Positions 29,017 through 38,770 are shown, numbered from the stretch's first letter. The stretch: DNA of 64,000 nucleotides from Thalassolituus hydrocarboniclasticus (GCF_025345565.1 NZ_CP054475.1:1-64000); one strand, 5' to 3'. Numbers and translations are program-made. Notes: a model not told the origin generated them from the sequence alone.

Positions 29017-29211
29017 CTACCGCTTGCTGTTGTCTTTATTCTGCGGCCGGGATGCTTTGCTGAACCGCCGCAGCAGCTGCATCTGTTCACCAAACTGTCG
29101 GCAGCCAGAACAGATAAGGGTGTGAACTTTCAGCTCGGCCTGTTCTTTAAAACTGAGCGGGCGCTCCTGGGCCTCAGACATCAGGCGTGTGGCCTGCTGG
29201 CAATTCATCAT
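29017..29211 (-). CDS. Small zinc-finger anti-sigma-like protein
   Basis: The short product (64 residues from the coupled start) has the pattern MMNCQQATRLMSEAQE, then HTLICSGCRQF. This is Cys, then His-x3-Cys-x2-Cys, the zf-HC2 zinc-finger arrangement of ZAS-type anti-sigma factors. There is no membrane segment, so it would be cytosolic. The ATG at 29211 overlaps the stop of the sigma-factor gene (ATGA), implying coupled translation and a stoichiometric complex. Longer ORFs upstream of 29211 lie within the sigma gene and are unlikely. Confidence 0.8.
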   Translation of the reverse strand: MMNCQQATRLMSEAQERPLSFKEQAELKVHTLICSGCRQFGEQMQLLRRFSKASRPQNKDNSKR

Positions 29212-29795
29212 GTGTTTTCCCCCGCCCCGAACCAGTGATCTTCCAGACATTCGCGCAGCCGCAGCCGCGCGCGGTACAGCAGTACATGCAGGTTACTGGT
29301 CGTCAGTTCCAGAGCCGCACAGATTTCCTGGCTGTCCAGTTCGATAAATTCCCGCATCATAAATACCCGTGCCTGTTCTGCCGGCAAGGCATCCAGGCAG
29401 CGGTCAAACACGCGCCAGAAATGCTCGTCGTGCACCAGTTGCTCCGGTGCGTCCCAGCGTTGCGGGCGATCGTCTTTGTGCCAGTGACCACGCTCATTAA
29501 ACAATTGGTCGTCGGCCAGACTGCAATCCTTACAGTCATCGATATCTGTCATCTGCGGTTGGCGATAACGGCTGCGCAGGGCGTCGGCGATTTTGTTTTT
29601 CAGAATGGCAAACACCCAGGTCTTAAGACTGGCGGCACGGCTGAAGGCCGCGGCGTTTTTCAGTGCGCCGGCCAGTGCTTCCTGCACCACATCTTCAGCC
29701 TGTTGTTCGTCACTGAGTTGCAGGCGGGCGAAGCTGAGCATTTGCTGGCGCAGTTCGTTCAGGTTGCTGTCGCTGAAAGAAAGTGCGCCGGACAT
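29208..29795 (-). CDS. ECF-type sigma-70 family factor
   Basis: The 195-residue protein has region 2 (QAEDVVQEALAGALKN, then SLKTWVFAILKNKIADALR) and region 4 with a helix-turn-helix (QARVFMMREFIELDSQEICAALELTTSNLHVLLYRARLRLRECL). This is an extracytoplasmic-function sigma factor. The ATG at 29795 lies two bases after the trkH stop; a longer start at 29885 would overlap trkH. The downstream gene encodes a likely partner anti-sigma. Placement at the end of a K+-uptake operon suggests the regulator responds to, or is expressed with, ion transport, but its targets are unknown. Confidence 0.88.
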   Translation of the reverse strand: MSGALSFSDSNLNELRQQMLSFARLQLSDEQQAEDVVQEALAGALKNAAAFSRAASLKTWVFAILKNKIADALRSRYRQPQMTDIDDCKDCSLADDQLFNERGHWHKDDRPQRWDAPEQLVHDEHFWRVFDRCLDALPAEQARVFMMREFIELDSQEICAALELTTSNLHVLLYRARLRLRECLEDHWFGAGENT

Positions 29796-29797
29796 AG

Positions 29798-31246
29798 TTA
29801 ACTGCGCCAGAAGGTTGGGCTTAACAGCACCAGCAGGGTGAAAATCTCCAGGCGACCAAGCAGCATGGTCAGTGCCAGCAGCCATTTGGCGGTATCGGAA
29901 ATATTACCGTAGTGGGCGGCAACATCACCCAGACCCGGGCCGAGGTTATTGAGGCAGGAACCCACCGCAGAAAACGCGGTGACCTGATCAAGGCCGGTGG
30001 CCATCAGCGCCAGCATCATCACCATAAAGGTCACGATATAGACGGCAAAAAATCCCCACACGGCATCCAGAATACGGTCGGGAACGGCGCGGCGACCAAG
30101 CTTGACCGGCATCATCGCATTGGGATGAATCAGGCGGCGGATCTCGCGCACGCCCTGTTTGTAGATCAGCAGCACGCGGATAACTTTCATACCACCACCG
30201 GTCGAGCCGGTACAGCCGCCGATAAAGGCCATCATAAACAGCAGCACCGGCAGGAAGACCGGCCAGCCGGCAAAGTCGGCGGTACCGAAGCCTGCGGTCG
30301 TGGCGATGGATACCAGTTCAAAGACCCCAAAGCGGATGGCATCCGGCAGCGGGTAAGTTTCGGTCAGCCACAGTGCGGAAATGGTCAAAAGAATACCGCC
30401 GGCCATCACCAGCAGAAAGAAGCGTATCTCTGAATCCTGCAGATAGTGGCTCAGTGTACGGTTACGCCAGGCGAAGAAATGCAGCGAATAATTCATCGCC
30501 GCAATCAGCATAAAGAAGACGCAGATACCTTCGATCAGGGCGCTGTCAAAATGGCCGATGGAAGCGTCATAGGTCGAAAAACCGCCGATACCCACGGTGG
30601 CGAAACTGTGGGTAATAGCATCAAAGCCGCTCATTCCGGCAAACCAATAGGCCAGAGCACAGCTGATGGTTAAGAAGGCGTACACATACCACAGGGCTTT
30701 GGCGGTTTCCGCGATGCGTGGCGTGAGTTTGGAGTCCTTCAGCGGACCGGGCATTTCCGCGCGGTAAAGCTGCATACCACCAATCCCCAGCATTGGCAGA
30801 ATGGCGACCGCCAGAACGATAATCCCCATGCCGCCCAGCCACTGCAGCTGCTGGCGATACCAGAGAATGGATTTTGGCAGGTATTCGAGGCCGGTCATTA
30901 CCGTGGCGCCGGTGGTGGTCCAGCCCGACAGGGATTCAAAGAAGGCATCAGCAAAGCTCAGGCCCGGCTGTTCGGCGATCATAAAGGGCAGCGTACCGGC
31001 GAGACCGAGAGTCAGCCAGAACAGCGCGGCAATCAGGAAGCCGTCGCGGGTACGCAGTTCATTATGGGCACTTTTCACTGGCAGCCAGGACACAAAACCC
31101 AGGCCAAAGGTCAGCACCAGAGCAATAACAAAGGCTTCGGTGGCGCCATCGTTAAACCACATCGACACCAGAATCGGTGGCAGCATGGTCATGCTGAACA
31201 GCATGAGAAAAATACCGAGGATGCGTGCAATAACCGCAAAGTGCAT
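29798..31246 (-). CDS. trkH: Trk potassium uptake protein, membrane subunit TrkH
   Basis: TrkH is the channel-like subunit of the Trk K+ transporter. The 482-residue polytopic protein has the four membrane-pore-membrane repeats, with selectivity-filter-like segments such as WTTTGATVMTG near residue 110, ATVGIGGFSTYDAS near 215, TTAGFGTADF near 310 and a final SCLNNLGPGLG near 430. It forms one operon with trkA (12-base gap) and is followed directly by the sigma factor. Its regulatory partner TrkA binds NAD(H) and ATP. Length is normal. Confidence 0.95.
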   Translation of the reverse strand: MHFAVIARILGIFLMLFSMTMLPPILVSMWFNDGATEAFVIALVLTFGLGFVSWLPVKSAHNELRTRDGFLIAALFWLTLGLAGTLPFMIAEQPGLSFADAFFESLSGWTTTGATVMTGLEYLPKSILWYRQQLQWLGGMGIIVLAVAILPMLGIGGMQLYRAEMPGPLKDSKLTPRIAETAKALWYVYAFLTISCALAYWFAGMSGFDAITHSFATVGIGGFSTYDASIGHFDSALIEGICVFFMLIAAMNYSLHFFAWRNRTLSHYLQDSEIRFFLLVMAGGILLTISALWLTETYPLPDAIRFGVFELVSIATTAGFGTADFAGWPVFLPVLLFMMAFIGGCTGSTGGGMKVIRVLLIYKQGVREIRRLIHPNAMMPVKLGRRAVPDRILDAVWGFFAVYIVTFMVMMLALMATGLDQVTAFSAVGSCLNNLGPGLGDVAAHYGNISDTAKWLLALTMLLGRLEIFTLLVLLSPTFWRS

Positions 31247-31258
31247 GGACAGCTCCGC

Positions 31259-32632
31259 TCAGAAGAAACCGAGGCCGACCTGGAACAGGCGCTCGACATC
31301 CGGAATATGGCGTTTTTTCATCACGAACAGAATGACGTGGTCGTTGGATTCCACCACCACATCGGAGCTGGCCATAATTACCTCTTCACCGCGCACAATG
31401 GCACCGATGGTGGTGCCTGGTGGCAGTTTGATCTCGCGGATTTTGCGTCCCACTACTTTGGAGCTGCTGCTGTCGCCGTGAGCAATGGCTTCAATAGCCT
31501 CGGCAGCACCACGGCGTAAAGAGTGAACATTCACTACGTCGCCACGGCGCACGTGGGTCAGCAGACTGCCGATGGTGGCCTGTTGCGGAGACAGCGCCAC
31601 GTCGATCATGCCGCCCTGCACCAGATCGACATAAGCGGCTTTGTTAATCAGTGTCATCACCTTGCGTGCACCAAGACGCTTGGCCAGCAATGACGACATG
31701 ATGTTCACCTCGTCGTCGTTGGTCAGCGCGCAGAACACATCGGTGTTTTCGATGTTTTCTTCTTCCAGCAGCGCCTTGTCGGTGGCACTGCCCAGCAGCA
31801 CCACGGTTTTGCTCAGATTCTCACTGAGGAACTGAGCGCGCTGCTCGCCGTGTTCAATCAGTTTGATTCGGTATTCGCGCTCCAGCGCTTTCGCCAGACG
31901 GTAACCGATATTGCCGCCGCCGACGATCATCACCCGCTTATAGGAATCTTCTTCACGGCGCAGCTCGTTCATTACCTTGCGGATGTGCTCTTTGGCGGCA
32001 ACGAAGAAGACTTCATCGTCGGCCTCAATAATGGTATCGCCGGTGGGTTCGATGGCTTTGTTGCGGCGGAATACCGCGGCTACGCGGGCATCAATATTAG
32101 GCAGGTGGTCTTTCAGATGATGAATCGCCTGACCGACCAGGGGGCCGCCGTAATAGGCACGCACCGCAACCAGCTGTACGCGCTGATCGGCAAAATCCAG
32201 CACCTGTAACGCGCCGGGATACTGCAGCAGGCGGCTGATGTAGTTGGTCACCACCTGCTCAGGGGAAATCAGAACGTCGATCGGGAAAGCATCGTTGCGG
32301 AACAGCTCTGCCTGCTTCAGATACTGGCCGGAGCGGATACGGCTGATCTTGGTTGGCGTACGGAACAGGGTGTAAGCCACCTGACAGGCCACCATATTGG
32401 TTTCGTCAGAGTTGGTTACCGCAACCAGCATATCGGCATCATCGGCCCCGGCATCACGCAGGATGCTGGGGTATGAACCGCGGCCAAGAACCGTTTTGAT
32501 ATCGATACGGTCCTGCAGCTCGCGCAGGCGGTCGGCATCGGTGTCGACCACAGTAATGTCATTCTGCTCATTGGCCAGGTTTTCAGCCAGTGTGCCGCCG
32601 ACCTGACCGGCGCCCAGGATAATAATTTTCAT
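31259..32632 (-). CDS. trkA: Trk potassium uptake regulator TrkA
   Basis: TrkA is the peripheral NAD-binding gating subunit of the Trk K+ system. The 457-residue protein has two RCK_N/RCK_C pairs: [13 protein letters not shown] at residues 7-19 is the first Rossmann fold and [15 protein letters not shown] near 235 the second. The longest ORF starts at 32641, but that ATG abuts its AAGGA site. The ATG at 32632 has a proper 9-base spacing and gives the standard length. It lies downstream of rsmB as in Pseudomonas. Confidence 0.95.
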   Translation of the reverse strand: MKIIILGAGQVGGTLAENLANEQNDITVVDTDADRLRELQDRIDIKTVLGRGSYPSILRDAGADDADMLVAVTNSDETNMVACQVAYTLFRTPTKISRIRSGQYLKQAELFRNDAFPIDVLISPEQVVTNYISRLLQYPGALQVLDFADQRVQLVAVRAYYGGPLVGQAIHHLKDHLPNIDARVAAVFRRNKAIEPTGDTIIEADDEVFFVAAKEHIRKVMNELRREEDSYKRVMIVGGGNIGYRLAKALEREYRIKLIEHGEQRAQFLSENLSKTVVLLGSATDKALLEEENIENTDVFCALTNDDEVNIMSSLLAKRLGARKVMTLINKAAYVDLVQGGMIDVALSPQQATIGSLLTHVRRGDVVNVHSLRRGAAEAIEAIAHGDSSSSKVVGRKIREIKLPPGTTIGAIVRGEEVIMASSDVVVESNDHVILFVMKKRHIPDVERLFQVGLGFF

Positions 32633-32734
32633 GCTGCACATCCTTGTGCAGCACCCTGACGGGCAGCCTGCGGCTGTGCAAAAAGGCTGTCCTGCCTTTT
32701 TGTCATAAATTCGCTCAGTTTCCGGGGCATTCTG

Positions 32735-34081
32735 TTACGCATGTGTTCCGGCTCCTTTGACAAGCAGGGCGTAGTAAAAACCGTCGTGGCCGTCGCGTTG
32801 TGGCAGCAGCTGACGCCCGGCATTACAGGCGCTTCCCCAGCAAAAGTCCAGTGTCTGCAGCTGTGCATCACTGTTGGCATCAACAAAGCGGCGGATTTGT
32901 TCGCTGTTTTCCTGCGGTAAGGCCGAACAGGTGGCGTACAGCAAACGGCCGCCCGGCTTCAGCAGAGACCAGGCGGTATCCAGCAATTGCGCCTGAACCT
33001 GTGCCAGTTGCCCGATGTCTTCGCGGCGGCGCAGCAGCTTGATATCCGGATGGCGACGAATCACACCGGTGGCCGAGCAGGGCGCGTCGAGCAGAATGGC
33101 ATCAAATAATTCACCATCCCACCAGGCATCCGGGGTGGCCATATCGGCACACACAACCTCGGCACTGAGCTGCAGGCGGGCGAGGTTTTCATGCACCCGT
33201 GGCAGGCGGTTTTCTTCAATATCCAGCGCGACGACACGGGCGTCTGCACTTTCCAGCAGATGGCAGGTTTTACCACCGGGAGCGGCACAGGCATCGAGAA
33301 TGCGTTCGCCAGCCTGCGGCGCCAGCAGCATGGCGGCAAGCTGCGCGGCTTCGTCCTGCACGCTGAAATCCCCTTCGGCAAAACCGGGCAGCGCGGTGAT
33401 ATCGCAGGATTCGGCCAGATAAATACCCACGGCACTGTGTTCGGCTGGGCGGGCTTCGATACCGGCCTGCTGCAGGCGTTCGAGATATTGCTCACGGCTG
33501 CCGTGGCGCTGGTTCACGCGCAGGCACAGCGGTGGGCGCTGGTTATTCTGTTCGAGAATGTCCTGAAACTGTTCCGGCCAGGCTTTGCTCAGCATTTTCA
33601 CCAGCCATTTCGGGTGGCTGCTGGCGGTTACCGGGTTTTCGTCCAGTGGTGGGGTCAGGCTTTCGTATTCGCGCGCGTAACGGCGCAGGCAGGCATTAAT
33701 AACGGATTTGGCGTAACCCTTGCCCAGCTCTTCGCAGACTTCGACGGTGGCGTGCACGGCGGCATGCGGCGCTTTCTTCTGAATCTCGAGCTGGTACAGA
33801 CCGATGATCAGCAGGGCAAATAAGTCCTGATCTTCTTCGCCAAAAGGCCGGCTGAGCAGCATTTTGGCCAGTGCGTTCAGGCGCTGAAAATGACGGCAGC
33901 TGCCCAGTGCCAGATCGCGCAGAAAGCCGCGGTCAGCCAGATCGACGCGCAATTCCAGCGGTGGCAGGCATTGGTTAAGGGATTGTCCGGCGAGGACGGC
34001 GCTGAGTGCCATGGCCGCCGCGCGGCGGGCGCTCAGGGTGGTGTCTTTGGCTTTACCCCAGGGCGAGGTTGCGGCGCTCAA
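32735..34081 (-). CDS. rsmB: 16S rRNA m5C967 methyltransferase RsmB
   Basis: RsmB methylates C967 of 16S rRNA using S-adenosylmethionine. The 448-residue product has the N-terminal NusB-like domain (about residues 20-150), the AdoMet motif DACAAPGGKTCHL near 265, the PC motif DAPCSATGVIRR near 335 and the catalytic Cys in YATCSALPQENS near 390. The predicted start is TTG at 34081, overlapping the fmt stop (TTGA). No better ATG exists before residue 24, so the rare start is likely genuine. Confidence 0.94.
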   Translation of the reverse strand: MSAATSPWGKAKDTTLSARRAAAMALSAVLAGQSLNQCLPPLELRVDLADRGFLRDLALGSCRHFQRLNALAKMLLSRPFGEEDQDLFALLIIGLYQLEIQKKAPHAAVHATVEVCEELGKGYAKSVINACLRRYAREYESLTPPLDENPVTASSHPKWLVKMLSKAWPEQFQDILEQNNQRPPLCLRVNQRHGSREQYLERLQQAGIEARPAEHSAVGIYLAESCDITALPGFAEGDFSVQDEAAQLAAMLLAPQAGERILDACAAPGGKTCHLLESADARVVALDIEENRLPRVHENLARLQLSAEVVCADMATPDAWWDGELFDAILLDAPCSATGVIRRHPDIKLLRRREDIGQLAQVQAQLLDTAWSLLKPGGRLLYATCSALPQENSEQIRRFVDANSDAQLQTLDFCWGSACNAGRQLLPQRDGHDGFYYALLVKGAGTHA

Positions 34082-35028
34082 AGTTGTGACGCCAGCATGT
34101 GGTTAGGCTGGAATAACTGTGGCTGACCGTTAATCACATCGGCCACGTTCATGGCTTTTTTGCCGGCTAACTGTACCTGAGTGATACGTAGTACTCCTTC
34201 GCCACAGGCGATTTCCAGACCGTCGGCGCTGACGCTGGCGATAGTGCCGGGCAGCAACTGAGTGGCTTTATCCAGTGGTTCGGCCATAAGGACGCGGATG
34301 CGCTCATTGCCAAGCAGGGTGTAAGCCATCGGGAACGGGTTAAAGGCGCGCACGCGCAGCGCAATTTCTTCAGCCGGCTGTTGCCAGTTGATGAGGGCTT
34401 CTTCTTTCAGCAGCTTATGGGCGTAGTTGGCCAGTGCATCGTTTTGCTTTTCCGGCTGCAGGGTTCCGGCTTCAAGCTGTGCCAGGGTATTCAGCAGAGC
34501 CGCCGGGCCCATCTCGGCCAGACGGTCGTGCAGGGTGCCGCCGGTATCGTCGGCCAGAATACCAGTGGTGACTTTGCTCAGCATGTCGCCGGTATCCAGA
34601 CCCTTATCCATCTGCATGATGGTGATGCCGGTGAGTTTGTCTCCGGCTTCAATGCAGCGCTGAATCGGCGCTGCACCGCGCCAGCGTGGCAGCAGTGAGG
34701 CGTGGACGTTCAGGCAGCCGTGTTTTGGTGCGTCGAGGACGCTTTGTGGCAGGATCAGGCCATAGGCAACCACAATCATGACGTCGGCATTCAGGCTTTT
34801 CAGCTGTTCTACATCCGCCGGGTCTTTGAAGTTAAGCGGCTGGTAAACCGGCAGACCGTTATCCAGTGCAACCTGTTTAACCGGGCTCGGCTGCAGCTTC
34901 TTACCGCGTCCGGCGGGACGGTCGGGTTGGGTATAAACGCCGATCACTTCATGCCCGCTGTTGATCAGCGCCTGCAGATGGATGGCAGCAAACTCCGGCG
35001 TACCGGCAAAAACGACGCGTAAGGCCAT
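34078..35028 (-). CDS. fmt: Methionyl-tRNA formyltransferase
   Basis: Fmt formylates initiator Met-tRNA using 10-formyltetrahydrofolate. The 316-residue product has the formyltransferase domain with HGCLNVHASLLPRWRGAAPI near residue 107 (catalytic Asn, His) and D144-region DKGLDTGDML, then the OB-fold-like C-terminal domain. Its ATG overlaps the def stop by one base (TAATG) and its stop overlaps the rsmB TTG. This tight overlap is the classic def-fmt-rsmB operon. Confidence 0.97.
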   Translation of the reverse strand: MALRVVFAGTPEFAAIHLQALINSGHEVIGVYTQPDRPAGRGKKLQPSPVKQVALDNGLPVYQPLNFKDPADVEQLKSLNADVMIVVAYGLILPQSVLDAPKHGCLNVHASLLPRWRGAAPIQRCIEAGDKLTGITIMQMDKGLDTGDMLSKVTTGILADDTGGTLHDRLAEMGPAALLNTLAQLEAGTLQPEKQNDALANYAHKLLKEEALINWQQPAEEIALRVRAFNPFPMAYTLLGNERIRVLMAEPLDKATQLLPGTIASVSADGLEIACGEGVLRITQVQLAGKKAMNVADVINGQPQLFQPNHMLASQL

Positions 35029-35552
35029 TACTTTTTACCCTGGTTGCGGGCTTCGAGTTTGTGCTTTTTCTCGAGTTTGTCTTTGATGCGGTTACGCTTC
35101 AGTGGTGAGATGTAATCGACCATCAGCTTGCCTTCGAGGTGATCCACCTCATGCTGAATGCAGACCGCCAGCAGGCCGCGACATTCCATTTCAAAGGGTT
35201 TGCCATCACGGTCGAGAGCTTTGACCAGACAATGCTCAATACGGGTCACCTCTTCGTAGAAGCCGGGAACCGACAGGCAACCTTCCTGCATGCTTTCCAT
35301 TTCGCCTTCGAGTACGGTGATTTCCGGGTTGATAAATACCAGCGGTTCACTTTTATCTTCTGAGACGTCGATGGTTACGATGCGCTCGTGTACATTGACC
35401 TGAGTGGCCGCCAGACCAATGCCCGGTGCCTGATACATAGTTTCGAACATGTCATCGACGATGGCACGCACCCGGTCGTCCACCTCAGCCACAGGTGCGG
35501 CTTTGGTGCGTAAACGGGGATCCGGGTATTCTAAAATTTCGAGTATGGACAT
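35028..35552 (-). CDS. def: Peptide deformylase
   Basis: Def removes the N-formyl group from nascent proteins. The 174-residue protein carries the three family motifs: GIGLAATQV near residue 45, EGCLSVPG near 91 (metal-ligand Cys) and QHEVDHLEG near 134 (HExxH metal ligands and catalytic Glu). It is the first gene of the long minus-strand run and is divergent from the LysM gene. Confidence 0.97.
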   Translation of the reverse strand: MSILEILEYPDPRLRTKAAPVAEVDDRVRAIVDDMFETMYQAPGIGLAATQVNVHERIVTIDVSEDKSEPLVFINPEITVLEGEMESMQEGCLSVPGFYEEVTRIEHCLVKALDRDGKPFEMECRGLLAVCIQHEVDHLEGKLMVDYISPLKRNRIKDKLEKKHKLEARNQGKK

Positions 35553-35663
35553 AGAGTTGCTGTGCTTTTATAGAACTAAGTGGTCGTGACTTGCTAAGAT
35601 GGCTGCCGAACAGTGATTTTCAATGCGCGATCGCAGATCCGCTAATAATAAAGGGAATACAGG

Positions 35664-36725
35664 ATGAGCAAAACCATCAAGCGCATTCTCGTTGCTGGTT
35701 TGATGTGTCTTTCAACCGGTGCCATGGCGCTGGATCTGAAATCCGATGCGCCACAACGCTATGTGGTTAAAAAGGGCGATACCCTCTGGGATATCTCTGA
35801 ACGCTTTACCAATGACCCCTGGCAGTGGCCGGAAATCTGGTATCAGAACAGCCAGATCAAAGATCCGCACCTGATTTTCCCGGGTGATGAGATCGGTCTG
35901 ATCAGTATCGATGGTGAAACCCGCGTGACCGTCACCCGACGCGGTGAAGGCAGCCGTACCGTGAAGTTATCTCCGGGTACGGTGAAAATGCAGCCAACCG
36001 CCCGTGTTGAACCCATTGAGTCTGCAATTCCTGCGATTCCACAGGATGCAATCCGCAGCTTCCTGCGTGAGAACCGGGTTGTTGCTCAGGAAGATCTCGA
36101 TAAAGCGCCGCGGGTTCTGTCTGGCGTGGATGCCCGTCTTCTGATGGGCGCCGGCGGTAAAGTGTATGCCCGTGGTGACTTTGGCCCACAGGTTTCCAGT
36201 GCCTATGGTATTTACCGCAAAGGCCAGGTTTATCGTGATCCGGAAACCAATGAAGTGCTGGGTCTGGAAGCGCTTGAAATTGGTCTGGGGCGTGTCCTTG
36301 CGCATGACAATGATATTGTCACGCTGGAACTGGAACGTACCAATCAGCAGGTTTCAATAGGCGATTTATTGCTGCCGACGGAAGACCGTGATCTGGCGGC
36401 CAATTATTACCCGAAATCTCCGGAGCGTGCGGTGATTGGTCAGATTCTGGCAGTATCCGGCGGCGTGACTCAGGTGGGTCAGTATGATGTCGTGGTACTT
36501 AACCGTGGTCAGCGTGATGGTCTGGAGCCTGGCTCTGTACTGCTGATTAAAAAGACCGGCGCCGTGGTGTATGACCGCGTGGCCGCTGAACGGGTACGTT
36601 TACCGGAAGAGCGTGCCGGCAGTCTGATGGTGTTCCGCACCTTCGAAAAAATGTCTTATGCCCTGATCATGCGGGCGACCAAACCGCTGCGTGTTGGCGA
36701 TAAGGTGGAATCTCCGAATCAATAA
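35664..36725 (+). CDS. LysM-domain envelope protein
   Basis: The 353-residue protein has a cleavable signal peptide (MSKTIKRILVAGLMCLSTGAMA) followed by a LysM peptidoglycan-binding domain (YVVKKGDTLWDISERF to LIFPGDEI, about residues 33-82). The remaining 270 residues are a conserved unknown domain. A gene of this type lies between def and dprA in Pseudomonas as well. The probable location is periplasmic, bound to peptidoglycan. The ATG follows AAAGGGAA at 35649-35656. dprA starts 9 bases after its stop, so both probably share a transcript. Confidence 0.88.
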   Translation: MSKTIKRILVAGLMCLSTGAMALDLKSDAPQRYVVKKGDTLWDISERFTNDPWQWPEIWYQNSQIKDPHLIFPGDEIGLISIDGETRVTVTRRGEGSRTVKLSPGTVKMQPTARVEPIESAIPAIPQDAIRSFLRENRVVAQEDLDKAPRVLSGVDARLLMGAGGKVYARGDFGPQVSSAYGIYRKGQVYRDPETNEVLGLEALEIGLGRVLAHDNDIVTLELERTNQQVSIGDLLLPTEDRDLAANYYPKSPERAVIGQILAVSGGVTQVGQYDVVVLNRGQRDGLEPGSVLLIKKTGAVVYDRVAAERVRLPEERAGSLMVFRTFEKMSYALIMRATKPLRVGDKVESPNQ

Positions 36726-36734
36726 GGACTGCTT

Positions 36735-37823
36735 ATGCTCAGGGACGAGCTGTTACTGGCCTGGTGGCGTCTGGCAAAATTGCCGGGCGTCGGCAGCGTT
36801 ACTCTTGGCGATATCCGCCAGAATCTTTCCCGTCCGCACGACCTCTTATCCTGCACCGCTGCGCAGCTGGAATCCTTTGGCCTGAAGGCCGAAGCCGCCG
36901 GGCGCTGGCAGAATGATCCATCGCTCAGTGATGGTTTTGAGGTGATACAGCACTGGCGCAGCCTGAATCGTTGCGGCGTGTTGCTGGCTGGCGTCGCTCC
37001 TTACCCTGGTATTCTTGCCAGCCTGCGCGATGCCCCCACTTTTCTTTATTACCACGGTGATCTGGCCTGCTTCAGCCAGCCGATGATCGCTATGGTCGGC
37101 AGCCGTAACCCAACCCCTTATGGCGCAGAATGGGCGCAGCAAACAGCCAGTCAGCTGGCGGCGGCTGGTCTGACGGTCGTCAGTGGCATGGCGATTGGCA
37201 TTGATGGCGCCGTGCATCAGGGAGCGCTTAGTTGTGGACGCACCATTGCGGTACTCGGCAGTGGCCCGGATGTGATTTATCCGCAGCGCCATCTGGGGCT
37301 GGCGCAGATGGTGATGCAAAAAGGACTGTTGTTGTCGGAATTTGCCCCGGGAACAGAGCCCCAGGCCAAACATTTTCCTTCCCGTAACCGTATTATCAGC
37401 GGCCTGAGCCTCGGTACTGTGGTGGTGGAAGCGGCGATTAAAAGTGGCTCGCTGATTACCGCGCGCCAGGCCGCAGAACAGGGCCGCGAAGTTTTTGCCT
37501 TACCCGGTGCGGTGACCAACCCGCTCAGCCATGGTTGCCATCAGCTGATCCGCGAAGGTGCCTGTCTGGTACAGAATGCGCAGGATATTCTGCAGGAGCT
37601 GAATCTGTTGCCGGAACAGGCTCAGACACAACTGGAATTAACCGAACCGGTATCTGCCGCGGTGCCGGTATTGGTTACTCAGGTGGATTACAGTGCGACC
37701 AGCACCGATGTGATTGCCCTGCGCAGTGCCTTACCCATCTCGCAATTATTACCGCAACTTCTCGACCTTGAATTGCAGGGCTGGCTGGCACAGGTGCCAG
37801 GTGGTTATATGCGGCTGAAGTAA
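36735..37823 (+). CDS. dprA: DNA-processing protein DprA
   Basis: DprA loads RecA on incoming single-stranded DNA during natural transformation. The 362-residue protein has an N-terminal helix-hairpin-helix/SAM-like region. The Rossmann-like DprA core follows, with GSRNPTPYG near residue 120, VSGMAIGIDGAVHQGAL near 152, the conserved FPSRNRIISGLS near 214 and VVEAAIKSGSLITARQAAEQGR near 230. A small winged-helix domain (about residues 310-362) completes it. Length is typical. Presence does not by itself show competence. Confidence 0.95.
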   Translation: MLRDELLLAWWRLAKLPGVGSVTLGDIRQNLSRPHDLLSCTAAQLESFGLKAEAAGRWQNDPSLSDGFEVIQHWRSLNRCGVLLAGVAPYPGILASLRDAPTFLYYHGDLACFSQPMIAMVGSRNPTPYGAEWAQQTASQLAAAGLTVVSGMAIGIDGAVHQGALSCGRTIAVLGSGPDVIYPQRHLGLAQMVMQKGLLLSEFAPGTEPQAKHFPSRNRIISGLSLGTVVVEAAIKSGSLITARQAAEQGREVFALPGAVTNPLSHGCHQLIREGACLVQNAQDILQELNLLPEQAQTQLELTEPVSAAVPVLVTQVDYSATSTDVIALRSALPISQLLPQLLDLELQGWLAQVPGGYMRLK

Positions 37824-37838
37824 CAGCCGCAATTGCCC

Positions 37839-38057
37839 CTACAAACTCTTTAGCAGCAGAAAAATAAACAGCGCAATCAGCAGCAGATAGCCGATCACGA
37901 TCTGTACATACTGCGACTTGTTTTCCCCGGCTTTATACCAGCGGCCAAAAGCAAAAATACGCTTATTCTTCAGGCCACTGATCAGTACACCGATCACAGC
38001 AACTAATGCGATGCTGATGAAATAAGGCAGCCATGCAGTATCGGCAGATGTTGGCAT
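37839..38057 (-). CDS. Small two-helix membrane protein of unknown function
   Basis: The 72-residue product has two hydrophobic helices (about residues 10-28 and 50-70) joined by a basic loop (KNKRIFAFGRWYKAGENK). A GGAGA site lies 6 bases before the ATG, which supports a real gene. It is convergent with dprA and lies at the end of a possible minus-strand set of three small membrane proteins (38770 to 37839). No family was recognised. Confidence 0.7.
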   Translation of the reverse strand: MPTSADTAWLPYFISIALVAVIGVLISGLKNKRIFAFGRWYKAGENKSQYVQIVIGYLLLIALFIFLLLKSL

Positions 38058-38111
38058 TGCTGTCTCCGGTATAAAAGATAAAGCTGTTGGTTACTGGCCT
38101 CTGTTCAATGG

Positions 38112-38198
38112 TCAGGAATTTTGACTGGCAATAACAATCAACAGACCGATAAACAGCCAGAGCAGGATTTCCAATACCAGAATGTTCTTTTTGCGCAT
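38112..38198 (-). CDS. Possible 28-residue single-helix membrane peptide
   Basis: An ATG at 38198 opens a frame of 28 codons ending in TGA. The product has an N-terminal basic start (MRKKN) followed by a continuous hydrophobic helix (ILVLEILLWLFIGLLIVIAS). AGGG lies a few bases upstream. It lies between two other minus-strand membrane-protein genes, which supports but does not prove expression. Confidence 0.4.
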   Translation of the reverse strand: MRKKNILVLEILLWLFIGLLIVIASQNS

Positions 38199-38236
38199 AA
38201 AACCCTGGGGTCTGAATTTCGCTTATGGCGTGACGA

Positions 38237-38770
38237 TCAGCGCTGCCACAGCAACGAAGCAAAAAAATACAAAGGTAACGGCATAAATATCCAGCCCAGT
38301 GCCAGGTTGCGGATACGGCTGAGCTGACTCCGGCTTACCTGACCTGAATCCGGAAAACTTTTCAGATCGCCGAAGCGCTGCTGCCAGAACCAGCGCAGCT
38401 GGCCGGATGGCAGAAAAAAAGCGCCGGTTGCCAATGACAGCAGCACAATCTCTGCACGGATATATTCAGCGCCACCGATAAAAATCAGCGGCGTGATAAT
38501 GGCAATAACCGGTGCCAGCAGATGATTAATCAATGGCCGCCGGCGGCCATTGGTTTGCTCTTCCAGATAGCACCACCACTTAACCGACATGAGCGGCAGA
38601 ATGGCAAGCAGAGTACTGCCTGCCACCATTCCCGTTTTTTGCACAAATGAATCACTGATGCTGCTGATATTCAGCCAGTAAATCAGAGTGGTCAGAGCAA
38701 GCCAGAAGAGGGTTCTTATCACATGAATACCACAGCCTGTTATTACGCAAGTAATAGGGAAAACAGGCAT
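38237..38770 (-). CDS. Predicted membrane protein of unknown function
   Basis: The 177-residue product has about four hydrophobic segments (near residues 15-35, 45-65, 85-105 and 155-175), with basic loops between them. There is AGGGA just upstream of the ATG at 38770. No family was recognised. It may be co-transcribed with the small membrane genes that follow. The second half has a Trp/Phe-rich stretch (LRWFWQQRFGDLKSF) that may lie at the membrane surface. Confidence 0.65.
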   Translation of the reverse strand: MPVFPITCVITGCGIHVIRTLFWLALTTLIYWLNISSISDSFVQKTGMVAGSTLLAILPLMSVKWWCYLEEQTNGRRRPLINHLLAPVIAIITPLIFIGGAEYIRAEIVLLSLATGAFFLPSGQLRWFWQQRFGDLKSFPDSGQVSRSQLSRIRNLALGWIFMPLPLYFFASLLWQR

